From Sphingomonadales bacterium (GTDB lineage: Bacteria > Pseudomonadota > Alphaproteobacteria > Sphingomonadales > Sphingomonadaceae), in the NCBI GenBank assembly GCA_016704425.1, contig JADJAC010000011.1, positions 124,001 to 188,000 on the forward strand: a stretch of 64,000 nucleotides of DNA, read 5' to 3'. Within the stretch, counting starts at the first letter, position 1. Every line of letters begins with the position of its first letter. The position numbers were made by a program, and so were the translations under genes. Below the pieces are notes generated by a model. The model was not told where the DNA came from and searched no databases. It saw only the letters and a list, made by a program, of their open reading frames with translations. Of this stretch, positions 37,677 to 48,100 are shown piece by piece.

Positions 37677-39638
37677 TCAATCCGCCGGATTATACTGGCG
37701 CAGGAAGGCGTCCGTTTCCTGGAGGAACTGGATGCGATCGGTCGCCCTGCTGAAATGATGATCGCCCAATGGCTGTTCGACATAGCGATAGGGCTTTCCG
37801 GCCGCCTTCAGCTTTGCGGCCAATTCGCGGGATTGCTCCACGGGGACGCGCAGGTCCAGCTTTCCGTGGATCAGAAGGATCGGCGCGGAGAATTGCTCCG
37901 GAAAGCGCAGCGGCGAAACAGCCGCGAAATCGGGCGCCTTCTTGCGCAAGGATTGCTTGAATTCAGCACCTTCGAGGAATTGCGAGTCATAGCGGGCCAT
38001 GCGGGCAAGATCGGACACGCCGGCATAGGAAATGGCGCAGCGGAAGCGGCTGCCGTCGCGCTGCGCTGCGCGCATGGCGGCATATCCGCCATAGGATGCG
38101 CCAAGCACGCAAACCCGCTTCGGGTCGATCATGCCCTTGGCCGCAAGGTGATCGACCGCATCGTTCAGGTCATCCTGCATCTTCAGGCCCCATTCGCCGT
38201 CTCCCGCCTCCAGATGTTTGGTGCCAAAGCCGGTAGAGCCGCGGAAATTGGGCTGAACGACAGCATAGCCCCGAAAGGCGAGGGCCTGGACCATCCAGTC
38301 CCATTGTTCATAGTCTCGCGATTGCGGGCCGCCGTGCGGCAGCAGGATCAGGGGCAGGTTCTTTGCTTCCCTGCCCTTGGGCAGGGTCAGCACCGCGGGA
38401 ATGTCCATCCCGTCCCGCGCCTTGTAGTGAATGGTCGAAACGGGCGCAAAGCGGCGGGTTCTCAGCTTTTCATCGCTATAGGCAATCAGGTTCAGATTGC
38501 CCCCGCCCGCGCGGTTGAAATAATAATAGCCCCCGGCCTGGTCTGGGCCACCGACGAACACCAACAGCTTGGTGCGGGTCTGATCCCAGTCGATGATCCT
38601 TGCCTTGCCGGGGCCGACTGCCTTGTCGAACAGGGCCTGGGTTTCGGCGAGCCCCGCGTCGAGCCAGTGTATGCGGGGCCGATCCTCCGTGACCCAGATC
38701 CCTGCGACATCGTCTCCAGCGGCATTGCGGATGATGCTGCCAATGTCGTACCCTTTGACCCCGAACCGGCTTGCCCCTCTCTCGAGCGTCGGCAGTGCCA
38801 GATCGTAGAGCCGGGTAAAGCCCTCCTCATCGTCGGCAAACGTCAACGCCTTGGCTGGATCGGCCAGAAACAGGGCGGGGAAGATCAGGTCCTCATCCTT
38901 CTTGTCATTGGCCCGGTCGATCACCCGGAACGTCCCTTCACCCGGCGCACGATATGTCAGCCGCGACCGGCGCGTGCCATAGTCATAGCCATAGCCCATA
39001 CGAACATAGCCGCTGGCATCGGCAAAATAGGAGGTTATGGGCGCCCTTGCGGCGACCAGCTTTCTGGATTTGCCTTTTGAGATATCGACTTCGTAGACGG
39101 TGTCGTAAAAGCCTTCATCGTCGGAATAGATGCTTGTCTGCATGCCGAGCAGAAGCCGGGGGCTGCCATCATGAGCGACCCACAGAACGTCAGCGGCGTT
39201 CTGCCCGGCATCATCCCACAACGGGGTCACGAGTTTCGGGCTGTTGCGGCCGATGCCGATGATGCGCGTAACGCGCCACTTGTCTCCCTCGACCGGGACG
39301 GTGCGGCTGACCGTGGCGACAAGCCATTCGTCATTGACCCATTGCCAGCCATCGAGCGACATCTCCTCCGTGTCGATATTGAACGATCTGGCCGGGATCG
39401 ACTTGTCGAACAGGGAAATGATCGAAAGAACCTGCCTGCCGTCCACTGCCAGCCGCGCCGCGAGGAACTGGCCGTTGGGGGAGAGCGACGGATCCTGAAA
39501 GAAGGGCAGGCCGCCGAAATCCTCAATCCTGATCGGAGATGCGGCGGGTGCGGCCTCTGGCAGGGCTGGCTTCGTCCCCTCGGCCAGCGCCGAACCCGCA
39601 AGAAACAATGACACTCCCAAAGCGAACGCACGAAGCAT
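37677..39638 (-). CDS. S9 family (acylaminoacyl/dipeptidyl) serine peptidase, exported
   Basis: 653 residues. Signal peptide MLRAFALGVSLFLAGSALA after a GGAGGGG ribosome site. The N-terminal part is a beta-propeller (residues about 40-380), including RIHWLDAGL and YYYFNRAGGGN. The C-terminal alpha/beta hydrolase has LILLPHGGPQSRDYEQWDW, nucleophile motif GASYGGYAAM, acid LIHGKLDLRVP and His in LGDHHF. Such enzymes cleave N-blocked or Pro-containing peptides, here in the periplasm. Single gene, transcribed away from hppA's terminator. Confidence 0.92.
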   Translation of the reverse strand: MLRAFALGVSLFLAGSALAEGTKPALPEAAPAASPIRIEDFGGLPFFQDPSLSPNGQFLAARLAVDGRQVLSIISLFDKSIPARSFNIDTEEMSLDGWQWVNDEWLVATVSRTVPVEGDKWRVTRIIGIGRNSPKLVTPLWDDAGQNAADVLWVAHDGSPRLLLGMQTSIYSDDEGFYDTVYEVDISKGKSRKLVAARAPITSYFADASGYVRMGYGYDYGTRRSRLTYRAPGEGTFRVIDRANDKKDEDLIFPALFLADPAKALTFADDEEGFTRLYDLALPTLERGASRFGVKGYDIGSIIRNAAGDDVAGIWVTEDRPRIHWLDAGLAETQALFDKAVGPGKARIIDWDQTRTKLLVFVGGPDQAGGYYYFNRAGGGNLNLIAYSDEKLRTRRFAPVSTIHYKARDGMDIPAVLTLPKGREAKNLPLILLPHGGPQSRDYEQWDWMVQALAFRGYAVVQPNFRGSTGFGTKHLEAGDGEWGLKMQDDLNDAVDHLAAKGMIDPKRVCVLGASYGGYAAMRAAQRDGSRFRCAISYAGVSDLARMARYDSQFLEGAEFKQSLRKKAPDFAAVSPLRFPEQFSAPILLIHGKLDLRVPVEQSRELAAKLKAAGKPYRYVEQPLGDHHFSRATDRIQFLQETDAFLRQYNPAD

Positions 39639-39732
39639 GGCCACCCCTCCGCTAGCCGATGAAAGATGCTGGGCAAAGGGCAAGTCGAATTCAAGCAGTA
39701 ATTGTGCTTCGTGTAATACAGTCAAACAAAAA

Positions 39733-39758
39733 CCCCGCCCGGATGTCTCCGGACGGGG
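39733..39758 (-). terminator. rho-independent terminator of hppA
   Basis: Read on the minus strand, CCCCGTCCGG and CCGGGCGGGG form a 10-bp stem with one G-U pair and a 6-base loop, followed by TTTTTGTTTG. It lies 28 bases after the hppA stop. Confidence 0.85.
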
Positions 39759-39785
39759 CTTTCAGACCTTGGTGATGCGATCGGT

Positions 39786-41894
39786 TTACATCGCGCCATG
39801 CGCCAGTGCTGCGAGCAGCAGGAGCGCCACGATGTTCGTGATCTTGATCATCGGGTTGACGGCCGGGCCAGCTGTATCCTTGTAGGGATCGCCAACCGTA
39901 TCGCCGGTCACAGCTGCCTTATGGGCTTCGGAGCCCTTGCCGCCGTGATTGCCGTCTTCGATATACTTCTTCGCATTGTCCCATGCGCCGCCGCCTGACG
40001 TCATCGAGATGGCGACGAACAGGCCGCCGACGATCACGCCCAGAAGGAGCGCGCCGAGCGCTGCAAAGCCGTTTTCCTGACCGGCAACCGCCGTGATCAC
40101 GAAATAGACCAGGATCGGAGCCAGCACAGGCAGCAGCGATGGAATGATCATTTCGCGGATCGCCGCCTTGGTGACGAGATCGACCGTGCGGGCATAGTTC
40201 GGCTTGGTTTCATAGGTCATGATGCCGGGGTTCTTTGCGAACTGGTCCCGCACGTCCTTCACCACATCGCCCGCTGCACGACCCACGGCCGTCATGCCCA
40301 TCGCACCGAACAGGTACGGGAGCAGCGCGCCGAGCAGCAGCCCGACGATGACATAGGGGTTCTCAAGGCTGAAATTGACCTGGAGATCGGGGAAGAATTC
40401 CCTGAGGTCAGTGGTGTAGGCTGCGAACAGGACGAGTGCTGCAAGCCCCGCCGAACCAATGGCATAGCCCTTGGTCACAGCCTTTGTGGTGTTGCCCACG
40501 GCGTCGAGCGCGTCGGTCTTTTCACGAACCGAATCATCGAGCCCGGCCATTTCGGCAATGCCGCCGGCATTGTCGGTCACAGGGCCATAGGCATCGAGTG
40601 CCACGACCATGCCTGCGAGCGCCAGCATCGCCGTTGCCGCAAAGGCAATGCCGATCAGGCCAGCAAGCTGATAGGCAATGATGATGCCCGCGCAGATCAC
40701 CAGCGTTGGCAATGCGGTCGACTCGAGGCTGATCGCGAGACCCTGGATCACATTGGTGCCATGGCCCGTTTCCGAAGCCTTGGCGATCGAACGCACCGGG
40801 CGATAGTTGGTGCCCGTGTAATATTCCGTGATCCAGATGATCAGCCCGGTGATGACGAGGCCGAGCAGAGAGCAATAGAACAGCGTCCGGCCGGTAAAGC
40901 CGCCGGTGCCATCGAGATTGGCGCCGATCACTGTTTCCATGCCGCCAAGTGCATAGTCCGTCGCGAACCAGATCGCGGGGATGGAAAGCACTGCTGTCAC
41001 AAGGAAGCCCTTGTACATCGCACCCATGATGTTCTTTCCGCCGCCAAGGCGGACGAAATAGGTGCCGATGATCGAGGTGATGACGCAGACTCCGCCGATC
41101 AGGAGCGGCAGGCTCATCAGGCCGAGGATATTGTCCGCGCCCTTCACGAGGAGGGCGAGCAGAACCATCGTCGCGCCAATGGTCACGACATAGGTTTCGA
41201 ACAGGTCGGCCGCCATGCCGGCGCAGTCACCCACATTGTCGCCCACATTGTCGGCAATCACCGCGGGGTTGCGGGGATCGTCCTCGGGGATTCCGGCCTC
41301 GACCTTGCCGACCAGATCGGCGCCGACGTCGGCAGCCTTGGTGAAGATGCCGCCACCGAGACGCGCGAAGATGGAAATCAGCGATGCACCAAAGGCCAGC
41401 GCGACGAGCGCATCGACAACGATGCGGTCATTCGGGGCATGGCCGGCAGGGCCCGTCAGATACCAGAAGAAAACGGAGATCGCGAGCAGGGCAAGGCCTG
41501 CCACGAGCATGCCCGTGATCGCGCCTGCGCGGAACGCCATCGTCAGGCCTTCCTGCAGTCCCACCTGGGCTGCAGCAGCCGTCCGGACGTTGGCACGCAC
41601 CGAGATGTTCATCCCGATAAAGCCGGTCGCGCCCGAAAGCACGGATCCGAGCACAAAGCCGATGGCCGAAAGCGATCCGAGAAAATAGGCAACGAGAATT
41701 GCCACGACGACGCCAACAACGGCGATCGTGCGATACTGCCGCCCGAGATAGGCGCCTGCGCCTTCCTGGATCGCGGCAGCGATTTCCTGCATCTTTTCGT
41801 TGCCCGCCGAAGCGCCAAGCACCTGGCGGCTGGTAACGATGCCGTACACAACGGCAAGCAATCCGCACAGGATTGCGATGGTAACGATTGACAT
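39786..41894 (-). CDS. hppA: K+-independent H+-translocating membrane pyrophosphatase
   Basis: 702 residues, about 16 membrane helices. It couples PPi hydrolysis to proton export. Catalytic loops: KAADVGADLVGKVEAGIPED, then DNVGDNVGDCAGMAADLFE, and the C-terminal TGDTVGDPYKDTAGPAVNPM. The stretch GNTTKAVTKGYAIGSAGLA carries Lys where K+-dependent enzymes have Ala (GNTTAA), which is the established mark of the K+-independent class. Single-gene transcript with its own terminator. Confidence 0.96.
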   Translation of the reverse strand: MSIVTIAILCGLLAVVYGIVTSRQVLGASAGNEKMQEIAAAIQEGAGAYLGRQYRTIAVVGVVVAILVAYFLGSLSAIGFVLGSVLSGATGFIGMNISVRANVRTAAAAQVGLQEGLTMAFRAGAITGMLVAGLALLAISVFFWYLTGPAGHAPNDRIVVDALVALAFGASLISIFARLGGGIFTKAADVGADLVGKVEAGIPEDDPRNPAVIADNVGDNVGDCAGMAADLFETYVVTIGATMVLLALLVKGADNILGLMSLPLLIGGVCVITSIIGTYFVRLGGGKNIMGAMYKGFLVTAVLSIPAIWFATDYALGGMETVIGANLDGTGGFTGRTLFYCSLLGLVITGLIIWITEYYTGTNYRPVRSIAKASETGHGTNVIQGLAISLESTALPTLVICAGIIIAYQLAGLIGIAFAATAMLALAGMVVALDAYGPVTDNAGGIAEMAGLDDSVREKTDALDAVGNTTKAVTKGYAIGSAGLAALVLFAAYTTDLREFFPDLQVNFSLENPYVIVGLLLGALLPYLFGAMGMTAVGRAAGDVVKDVRDQFAKNPGIMTYETKPNYARTVDLVTKAAIREMIIPSLLPVLAPILVYFVITAVAGQENGFAALGALLLGVIVGGLFVAISMTSGGGAWDNAKKYIEDGNHGGKGSEAHKAAVTGDTVGDPYKDTAGPAVNPMIKITNIVALLLLAALAHGAM

Positions 41895-42023
41895 AAGGGT
41901 ATTCCCTTTCCCCCAGCGAATTGAACGATCCCAAAAGGCTGCAAGCCTCCCGTTTAAGGGATCCGCGCGGGGCTATAGAGGGGCTTTGCGCGCAAAGGCA
42001 AGGCCTTGGGACTGGCAGTGTGG

Positions 42024-42938
42024 CTATTGATGGAGCCAGCCAAGCGTCATGGGCAGTGGCACGGCGCCGTCACGGTCATGCAGATGGACGCCCGAACCGC
42101 GCACCATTTGCCCGATCCGGGTCGCCGCGCAAGGCAAAGAAGGCAGTGGCCGGGCCGAAGCAAAGAGCAGTTGGTAATCGTCTCCAGCCGTGGCCGCAAT
42201 CAGCCGGGCGGCGCGATCATCCCCGCGACAGCCCCGGAATTCTGGGGAAAGCGGAATGGCATCGAGGTCTATCATCGCAGCGACCCCGCTGGCATCTGCA
42301 AGGCGGAGTGCATCAATCAACAGCCCGTCGGATACATCCATCATCGCACTGACGGTGGGCGCCAGCGCCGCGCCAGCCGCCAGCTGCGGAACGGGCCTGC
42401 GGTATGCGGCAAGAAGCGACGCTGGTCCCGTCATGTCCCCACGCGCGATCGCAAGGCCGAGCCCCGCATCGCCGACAATGCCTGTCACGAACAGGGCATC
42501 GCCCTCATGTGCGCCGCTGCGGGAGGGCACGAATCCCCTGGCCTCTCCGACCAACGTCAACCCGATCGAACGTTCATGCGCCGAAACCGTATCGCCGCCG
42601 ATCAGGGCAATACCGAAATGGTCCAGCGCTTCGCCAAGGCCCTTGATGAACACGTTGTCCCAAGCCGCATCGCCCGTCAGCGTGTAGGACGTGAGGGCTG
42701 CGAGCGGCTTCGCGCCCTTGGCCGCGAGATCGGAAACATTCACGGCCACAAGCTTCCAGGCAACGCTGTCCGCCCGGTCTTCTGCCAGGAAATGGACGCC
42801 CTCCACCAGCGTGTCGAGCGTCAGGACAAGCCGGGTACCGCCAAGATCCAGAACAGCCGCATCGTCGAGCAATCCCCGCGCGGCAGGGTCCGTGGCGATG
42901 GAACGCAGTTGGTCGATGAAGGACAGTTCCGGGTTCAT
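42024..42938 (-). CDS. thiL: thiamine-monophosphate kinase
   Basis: 304 residues from the ATG at 42938, which has GAGGCAGG upstream. ThiL signatures: LLDDAAVLDLGGTRLVLTLD, TLVEGVHFLAEDRADSVAWK, NVSDLAAKGAKP, IGGDTVSAHERSIGLTLVGE, MMDVSDGLLIDALRLADASG and AGDDYQLLF. It phosphorylates ThMP to thiamine pyrophosphate, the cofactor used by IlvB encoded further on. It follows galE by 40 bases on the same strand. Confidence 0.95.
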   Translation of the reverse strand: MNPELSFIDQLRSIATDPAARGLLDDAAVLDLGGTRLVLTLDTLVEGVHFLAEDRADSVAWKLVAVNVSDLAAKGAKPLAALTSYTLTGDAAWDNVFIKGLGEALDHFGIALIGGDTVSAHERSIGLTLVGEARGFVPSRSGAHEGDALFVTGIVGDAGLGLAIARGDMTGPASLLAAYRRPVPQLAAGAALAPTVSAMMDVSDGLLIDALRLADASGVAAMIDLDAIPLSPEFRGCRGDDRAARLIAATAGDDYQLLFASARPLPSLPCAATRIGQMVRGSGVHLHDRDGAVPLPMTLGWLHQ

Positions 42939-42978
42939 GGCCTGCCTCATGCCCGAGGTGCAACGGCCTTGGAAAGGC

Positions 42979-43980
42979 CTATTTGCTGCGTTCGGCCAGG
43001 ACCCGTTCCCATGCGAGGGCGTCTTTCACGATCAGGTCGAGATTATCGCGCTGCGGCCGCCAGGGCAGAGTTGCAAGGATCTTGCTGTTGTCGGCAATCA
43101 GGGCGTCCGGATCACCTGCACGGCGACCCTCGACGCGGCGTTCGATCTTGAGGTTGGTCGCCCGGTCCACGGCGTCGAGCACTTCGCTCACAGAAAAGCC
43201 GCGACCATAGCCGCAATTCATGATGTGGCTCGACCTGGGGTCCGAGATCAGCTTTTCGAGTGCATGGACATGGGCTGCGGCAAGATCGGACACATGAATA
43301 TAGTCGCGCACGCCGGTTCCGTCCGGCGTTGCGAAATCGGTTCCGAAAATCGAGACATGGCCGCGCTTGCCGGTTGCCGCTTCGACAGCGACCTTGATGA
43401 GGTGGGTGGCGCCGGCCGTCGATTGCCCCGTGCGCTGTTGCGGGTCGGCGCCGGCCACATTGAAATAGCGGAGTGCGCAATAGTTGATCGGGTGTGCCGC
43501 GGCGACGTCGGCAAGCATGAACTCGGTCATCAGCTTGGACATGCCATAGGGATTGATCGGCAGCTTCGGACTATCCTCGCGCACAGGAATTGTTTCCGCG
43601 ATCCCGTAAGTCGCGGCCGTCGAGGAAAAGATGAAGTGGCGCACACCGCATGTCACTGCAGCTTCCAGCAGGGTCCGGCTGTTCGCTGTGTTGTTGCGGT
43701 AATATTTGAGCGGATCCTCTACCGATTCGGGAACCACGACCGATCCGGCAAAATGCATGATCGCGCCAATCCGATGCGCGGCTATCGCGGCTGAAACGGC
43801 GGCTGCATCGCCAATATCGGCTTCGACAAAGCCGACGCCTTCGGGCACGGCCCAGCGAAATCCCGTCACGAGGTTGTCGATCACGACCACAGGCCAGCCC
43901 GCGTCACGCAGGGCCAGAACAGCATGGCTACCGATATAACCGGCGCCGCCGGTCACGAGGATGGGAAATTTTTCGCTCAT
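42979..43980 (-). CDS. galE: UDP-glucose 4-epimerase
   Basis: 333 residues. Rossmann motif TGGAGYIGSHA at 9-19, IMHFAGSVVVPESVEDPLKY, catalytic S-T-A and Y-x3-K (FSSTAATYG, NPYGMSKLM), LRYFNVAGADP and DGTGVRDYIHVSDLAAAHV, all typical of GalE. It interconverts UDP-glucose and UDP-galactose for surface polysaccharide. No Leloir genes are adjacent, so an anabolic role is likely. Confidence 0.94.
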   Translation of the reverse strand: MSEKFPILVTGGAGYIGSHAVLALRDAGWPVVVIDNLVTGFRWAVPEGVGFVEADIGDAAAVSAAIAAHRIGAIMHFAGSVVVPESVEDPLKYYRNNTANSRTLLEAAVTCGVRHFIFSSTAATYGIAETIPVREDSPKLPINPYGMSKLMTEFMLADVAAAHPINYCALRYFNVAGADPQQRTGQSTAGATHLIKVAVEAATGKRGHVSIFGTDFATPDGTGVRDYIHVSDLAAAHVHALEKLISDPRSSHIMNCGYGRGFSVSEVLDAVDRATNLKIERRVEGRRAGDPDALIADNSKILATLPWRPQRDNLDLIVKDALAWERVLAERSK

Positions 43981-44127
43981 GAGTGGCGCCTTATTGGCAA
44001 AGGTTGAACAAAGCGCAAATCATCTGCCTGTCTCCCAGAGGAGAAAAACCGCAGTGGGGGGCTTGAAACGGGACGCCATCGTGGCTCAATGGCCGGAGAT
44101 ATCTGGTGAGACAAGAAGGTCAGCAAC

Positions 44128-44922
44128 ATGGTCACGCGCAAGGCGATTTTCATCACAGGCGGCGGCTCGGGCATCGGTCGGGCGACGGCCCAGTTTTTTG
44201 CCGGGCGCGGCTGGTTCGTCGGCCTTGCCGATATCAACAAGGCGGGCCTTGCCGAAACCGCAGCGCTTTTGCCCGAGGGGCAATCCGCAAGCTATGTCAT
44301 GGACGTGCGGGACCGCAGGCAATGGGAAACGACGCTGGCGGAGTTCTGGGATGCGTCTGGTGGCAGGCTCGATATCCTGTTCAACAATGCCGGCATTGCG
44401 CGCGGTGGCCTGTTCGAGGCGACTTCGCCCGAAGACAATGACCTGCTGGTCGATATCAACTTCAAGGGCGTCCTGCACGGTGCGGAAGCAGGCCTCGACT
44501 ATCTGAAACAGACGCCCGGTTCCTGCCTCGTCAACACCTGCTCGGCGGCCGGCCTTTATGGTTCGCCGGGGCTTGTCACCTATTCCGCGACCAAGTTTGC
44601 GGTGCGCGGACTGACCGAAGGGCTCAATCTCGAATGGGCCGAACATGGCATCAAGGTGCGTTCGATCATGCCGAGCTTTATCGATACGCCTTTGCTGGAC
44701 ATCACGGCTGCCGGATCCAACCGGACGGCACGCGAAGGCGTGAAGGAAGCGGGTCTTGAATTCACGCCGGTTGAAACAGTTGCCCAGGCAGTGTGGGATG
44801 CAGCCCATGGCAGCAAGGTCCATATTGTGGTCGGCAAGACGGCCAAGAATATTGCTTTTGCCGCGCGCTGGGCACCCTGGCTGATCATACGTCGCAGCTT
44901 GCGCCTCAAGAATTCGGTCTAG
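44128..44922 (+). CDS. short-chain dehydrogenase/reductase
   Basis: 264 residues. Cofactor loop TGGGSGIGRATA at 10-21, NNAGIARGG, catalytic Ser (NTCSAAGLYGSPGL), and Y-x3-K (YSATKFAVRGLTEGLN). The region after TPLLD is a substrate lid, and the tail ends with a hydrophobic/basic stretch (WAPWLIIRRSLRLKN) that could touch the membrane. Classical SDR; NAD(P) preference and substrate cannot be set. Divergent from galE. Confidence 0.92.
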   Translation: MVTRKAIFITGGGSGIGRATAQFFAGRGWFVGLADINKAGLAETAALLPEGQSASYVMDVRDRRQWETTLAEFWDASGGRLDILFNNAGIARGGLFEATSPEDNDLLVDINFKGVLHGAEAGLDYLKQTPGSCLVNTCSAAGLYGSPGLVTYSATKFAVRGLTEGLNLEWAEHGIKVRSIMPSFIDTPLLDITAAGSNRTAREGVKEAGLEFTPVETVAQAVWDAAHGSKVHIVVGKTAKNIAFAARWAPWLIIRRSLRLKNSV

Positions 44923-44976
44923 TCACTGTCCCGCTCCGGCACGACGTTCCGTTAACCAGCTTTGTCGCTGGCCTTC

Positions 44977-45177
44977 ATGGTCAACAAAACCTTAACACCT
45001 CTTCCAATGAGAAGAGCGCTTGTCCTGACCAGCGAAGCCGCACGTCACCCGTTTCGTCGGAGTCATGTGGTTCAGCGTCAGGCACCTCCAGCCTCAAAGG
45101 AGCCCTTGACCGATCTGGCCTTCTTTGGCGTCAGCTTTGTCTGCTGGTTCATTGTCATCATGGGCATGATCGCCTGA
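44977..45177 (+). CDS. small C-terminally anchored membrane protein
   Basis: 66 residues: basic N-terminal part (MRRALVLTSEAARHPFRRSH), Pro-rich middle, and one C-terminal helix, LAFFGVSFVCWFIVIMGMIA, ending the protein. The helix at the extreme C-terminus is a common shape for small sphingomonad membrane proteins. No clear ribosome site; a start at the ATG near 45007 is equally possible. Convergent with the CHAT gene, 4 bases between stops. Confidence 0.45.
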   Translation: MVNKTLTPLPMRRALVLTSEAARHPFRRSHVVQRQAPPASKEPLTDLAFFGVSFVCWFIVIMGMIA

Positions 45178-45181
45178 GGGC

Positions 45182-48100
45182 CTAGCGGTCTTCGTTCGAA
45201 ATCACGGTGAAAGCCCCCCAGGCGGCCGGGTGCGCCCAGCTTTCATTCCAGCCGGCAATGGCCGAGCCGTCGGCACGCTTGCCCGTGCGCACTGCCCGCA
45301 TGGCGCGCTGCAGGGCTTCGGCCCGCGTGAATCCGATGCTGGACCGGCTGGAGAGCGTTTCAACTGTCAGTGCCGCGGTCGCCTCGTCCGAGACACGCCA
45401 GTTGCTCGCCAGCAGGGCAGAGGCGCCAGCATAAAGGAATGAGCGCGCAAGGCTCGACAGGCTGTCTGCTCCGGGTGTGCCGTCTGATGACGCCGTATTG
45501 CAGGCAGAAAGCAGCACCCAGTCCGCGGCAAGTGTGAGCCGAGCCACTTCAGAGGCCGCAAGCAGGCCATCGTCTGCTGCACTGGCCAATGCAGGCGGGG
45601 TGAAGACCAGTCCCGGCTCCTCGATCCCCGAGACTTCCCGGGGAAGGATGCCGTGTGTCGCAAAGGCAACGACGCGCGCCTGCTCCAGATTTGCATCTGA
45701 GCGCACAGCCGTTTCCGTTGCCGACGCACCGGTCCGAATATCGCTGGGAGGGGCCTTGAACACGGCAGCCATTGCAGACAGCTCGCGCGCCGTGCCGGGC
45801 AAGGGCGCGAGCTGGCGGAGGACATCAGGGTCAGCCAAGGTTGCTCCATCACTGTCGGCAGAGTGGAAGACGCGCGTTCCCGCTGGCGTGTTCTTTCCGG
45901 CGGCAGCGCCGCCAAGGACGGGTGCGCCATAGCCAATAAACGATTCCCCGGCGCGGCTTGTCACGGGCTTTCGCTTGACCGCGCGCAAGACTGAAACAGA
46001 AGGCAGTCCAATCATGGCATAGCGATCCGCAAGCCAGGCCGAGTTTGCAAGGACCGAGGGGTCTGCTCCGTCTTCTCCTGCTTTCGGTGGCTCGGTGATC
46101 AGCACACCAAGCGGCAGGCCGCTCAACCGGCCGGTCACTGTCACGAACAGCTTCTCCCTTCCGGCAAAGGCCGACTCCACGGGCGCAACAAGGTCGCGAT
46201 AGAGAGCATAGGCGCGCGCGCGGTCATACGCCGCCAACTGGTCGGCGAGGAAAGGCGAATTGGTCGGCGCGCCTGCGGTGAGCTCGGCCTCGCTCAGGGA
46301 CGCGGCGCACGGGCCGGGATCGATCTGGCATCGCAGCAGCCCGACGGCGTTGATCGCGCTTGCTGTCTTGCCGGTTGCACGGTTCCAGCTGATCTTGTCC
46401 TTCGATATTCCGAAACTGAAAATGTCATCGCCGACCGCGACAATCAGCAAGAGCGCTTCATCGCTGGCAAGCCGGTTGCGGGTATCCGCCACGGACAGGG
46501 CGCGCGGCTGGACGAGTTCGGCATAATCCGGGAATTGGCGGCGCAGTGCCCCATCTGCGGCAGACAGGGCTTCGCCCGTTTGCTGGATTTCGATCCGCAG
46601 CCTGTCCGCCTCGGGCTGGTTTCCAGAAGCGAGAGCCGAAAGAAGCCGATGATCAAGCTCGCGACCCGTGGCAGACAAGTCCTGCTGCTGGCGGACCAGC
46701 TCCGTCAGCGGGCCGGTGCCTGCTGCCGTGCGTGCCGCGGTCTGTGCCATGGTCAGCGCAGCGATCGAGGTTTCCATATCCTGCGCGGCCTCAAAGGCTT
46801 CGGCCTTCAGCATCTCCGCCTCGTGCGCAGCGGTACCGGCGCGCATCCAGTCCGCCTTGAGAAGCGTGCCGAAGCTGCGGGCCAGCGGATCGATCCGGCC
46901 TGCATCGGCCCCTTGTGCACGGGCGAGCGCCTGTTGTTCGGCCCCGCTATCGCCTGCGGCTTCGCCGCTGAGGCTCTGGTTGCGGCGCGTACGGGCGATG
47001 CCGGCAGCTTCGCGGGAAAGTTTCAGCGCATCGGCGCTCCGCGTGGGGCTCATGTCGAGGGCCAGTTCCGCATAATCTGCCAGCGCGAGAGCCAGATCGG
47101 GATGAAGCGGCCCAAGCACTTTTCGCCGGATTCCAATGGCCCGCTGGTAATTCGGCTCGGCATCCGTGAACTTGCCCTGCAGGCGAAAATTATGGGCCAG
47201 TTTGAAATAACTGCCCGCAACGTCCGGATGACTGGGGTTGAGCACGGCCAGCCTTGCCTTCTGCGCGCGCTCGAACAGTGGCTGGGCGTCAGCGATCCTG
47301 CCCTGGGCCTCAAGATTGGTTGCCACATTGCTGAGGCCAATCGCCGTCAGGGCATTCTGCTCGCCATAGAGTTTCTGCCAGATGGCCAGGGCCCGTGCAT
47401 AAAGGGGTGCAGCCTCTGCCAGCCGCCCGCGCGCATTGAGGTTGTGGGCGACATTGTTGTAGCTCGTGGCTGCACGCCGGTCCTCGGTGCTGACCTTTTC
47501 CCGGATGGCCAGCGCGCGCGCAAAAAGGGGCGCGGCATCGTCATGGCGACCCTGCGCCGAGAGGTTGAAGGCCAGGCTGTTGTAGCTTGTCGCAACATCC
47601 GGATCGTCCGGGCCAAGGACCGCAAGACGAGTCTTAAGGGCATGGTTGTAGAGCGGCTCAGCTTGCAGGTAGCGGCCCCGCGCCGTCAGGTTGCTGGCGA
47701 CGTTGTTCTCGATCCGGGCAAGCTCGGGATCGTCGTTGTCCATCGTTGCCCGACCGATCTTCAGAGCCCTGTCATAAAGCGGCTGCGCATCCTGATAGCG
47801 GCCCTGCCGGGCAAGGTTGAACGCCAGGTTGTTGGTGCTGATTGCCGTCAGCCGATGCGACGGACCATAGCGTTGCACCATCGTGTCCAGCGTGCGCGTA
47901 TAAAGGCTGTTCGCATCGTCGAGCCGACCAAGCGCCTCAAGTGTTGCGGCAAGATTGTTGGAAGCGGAAATCGAAAACCTATTGGCCTTGGCGTAGTTTT
48001 GCTCGAAGATCTGCAGCGATCGGCGCAACAGCGGCTCCGCATCTGCATTGCGGTCAAGCTGGCGCATCCAGCCTGCGATCAGCATCAGCGTGCCGCCGAC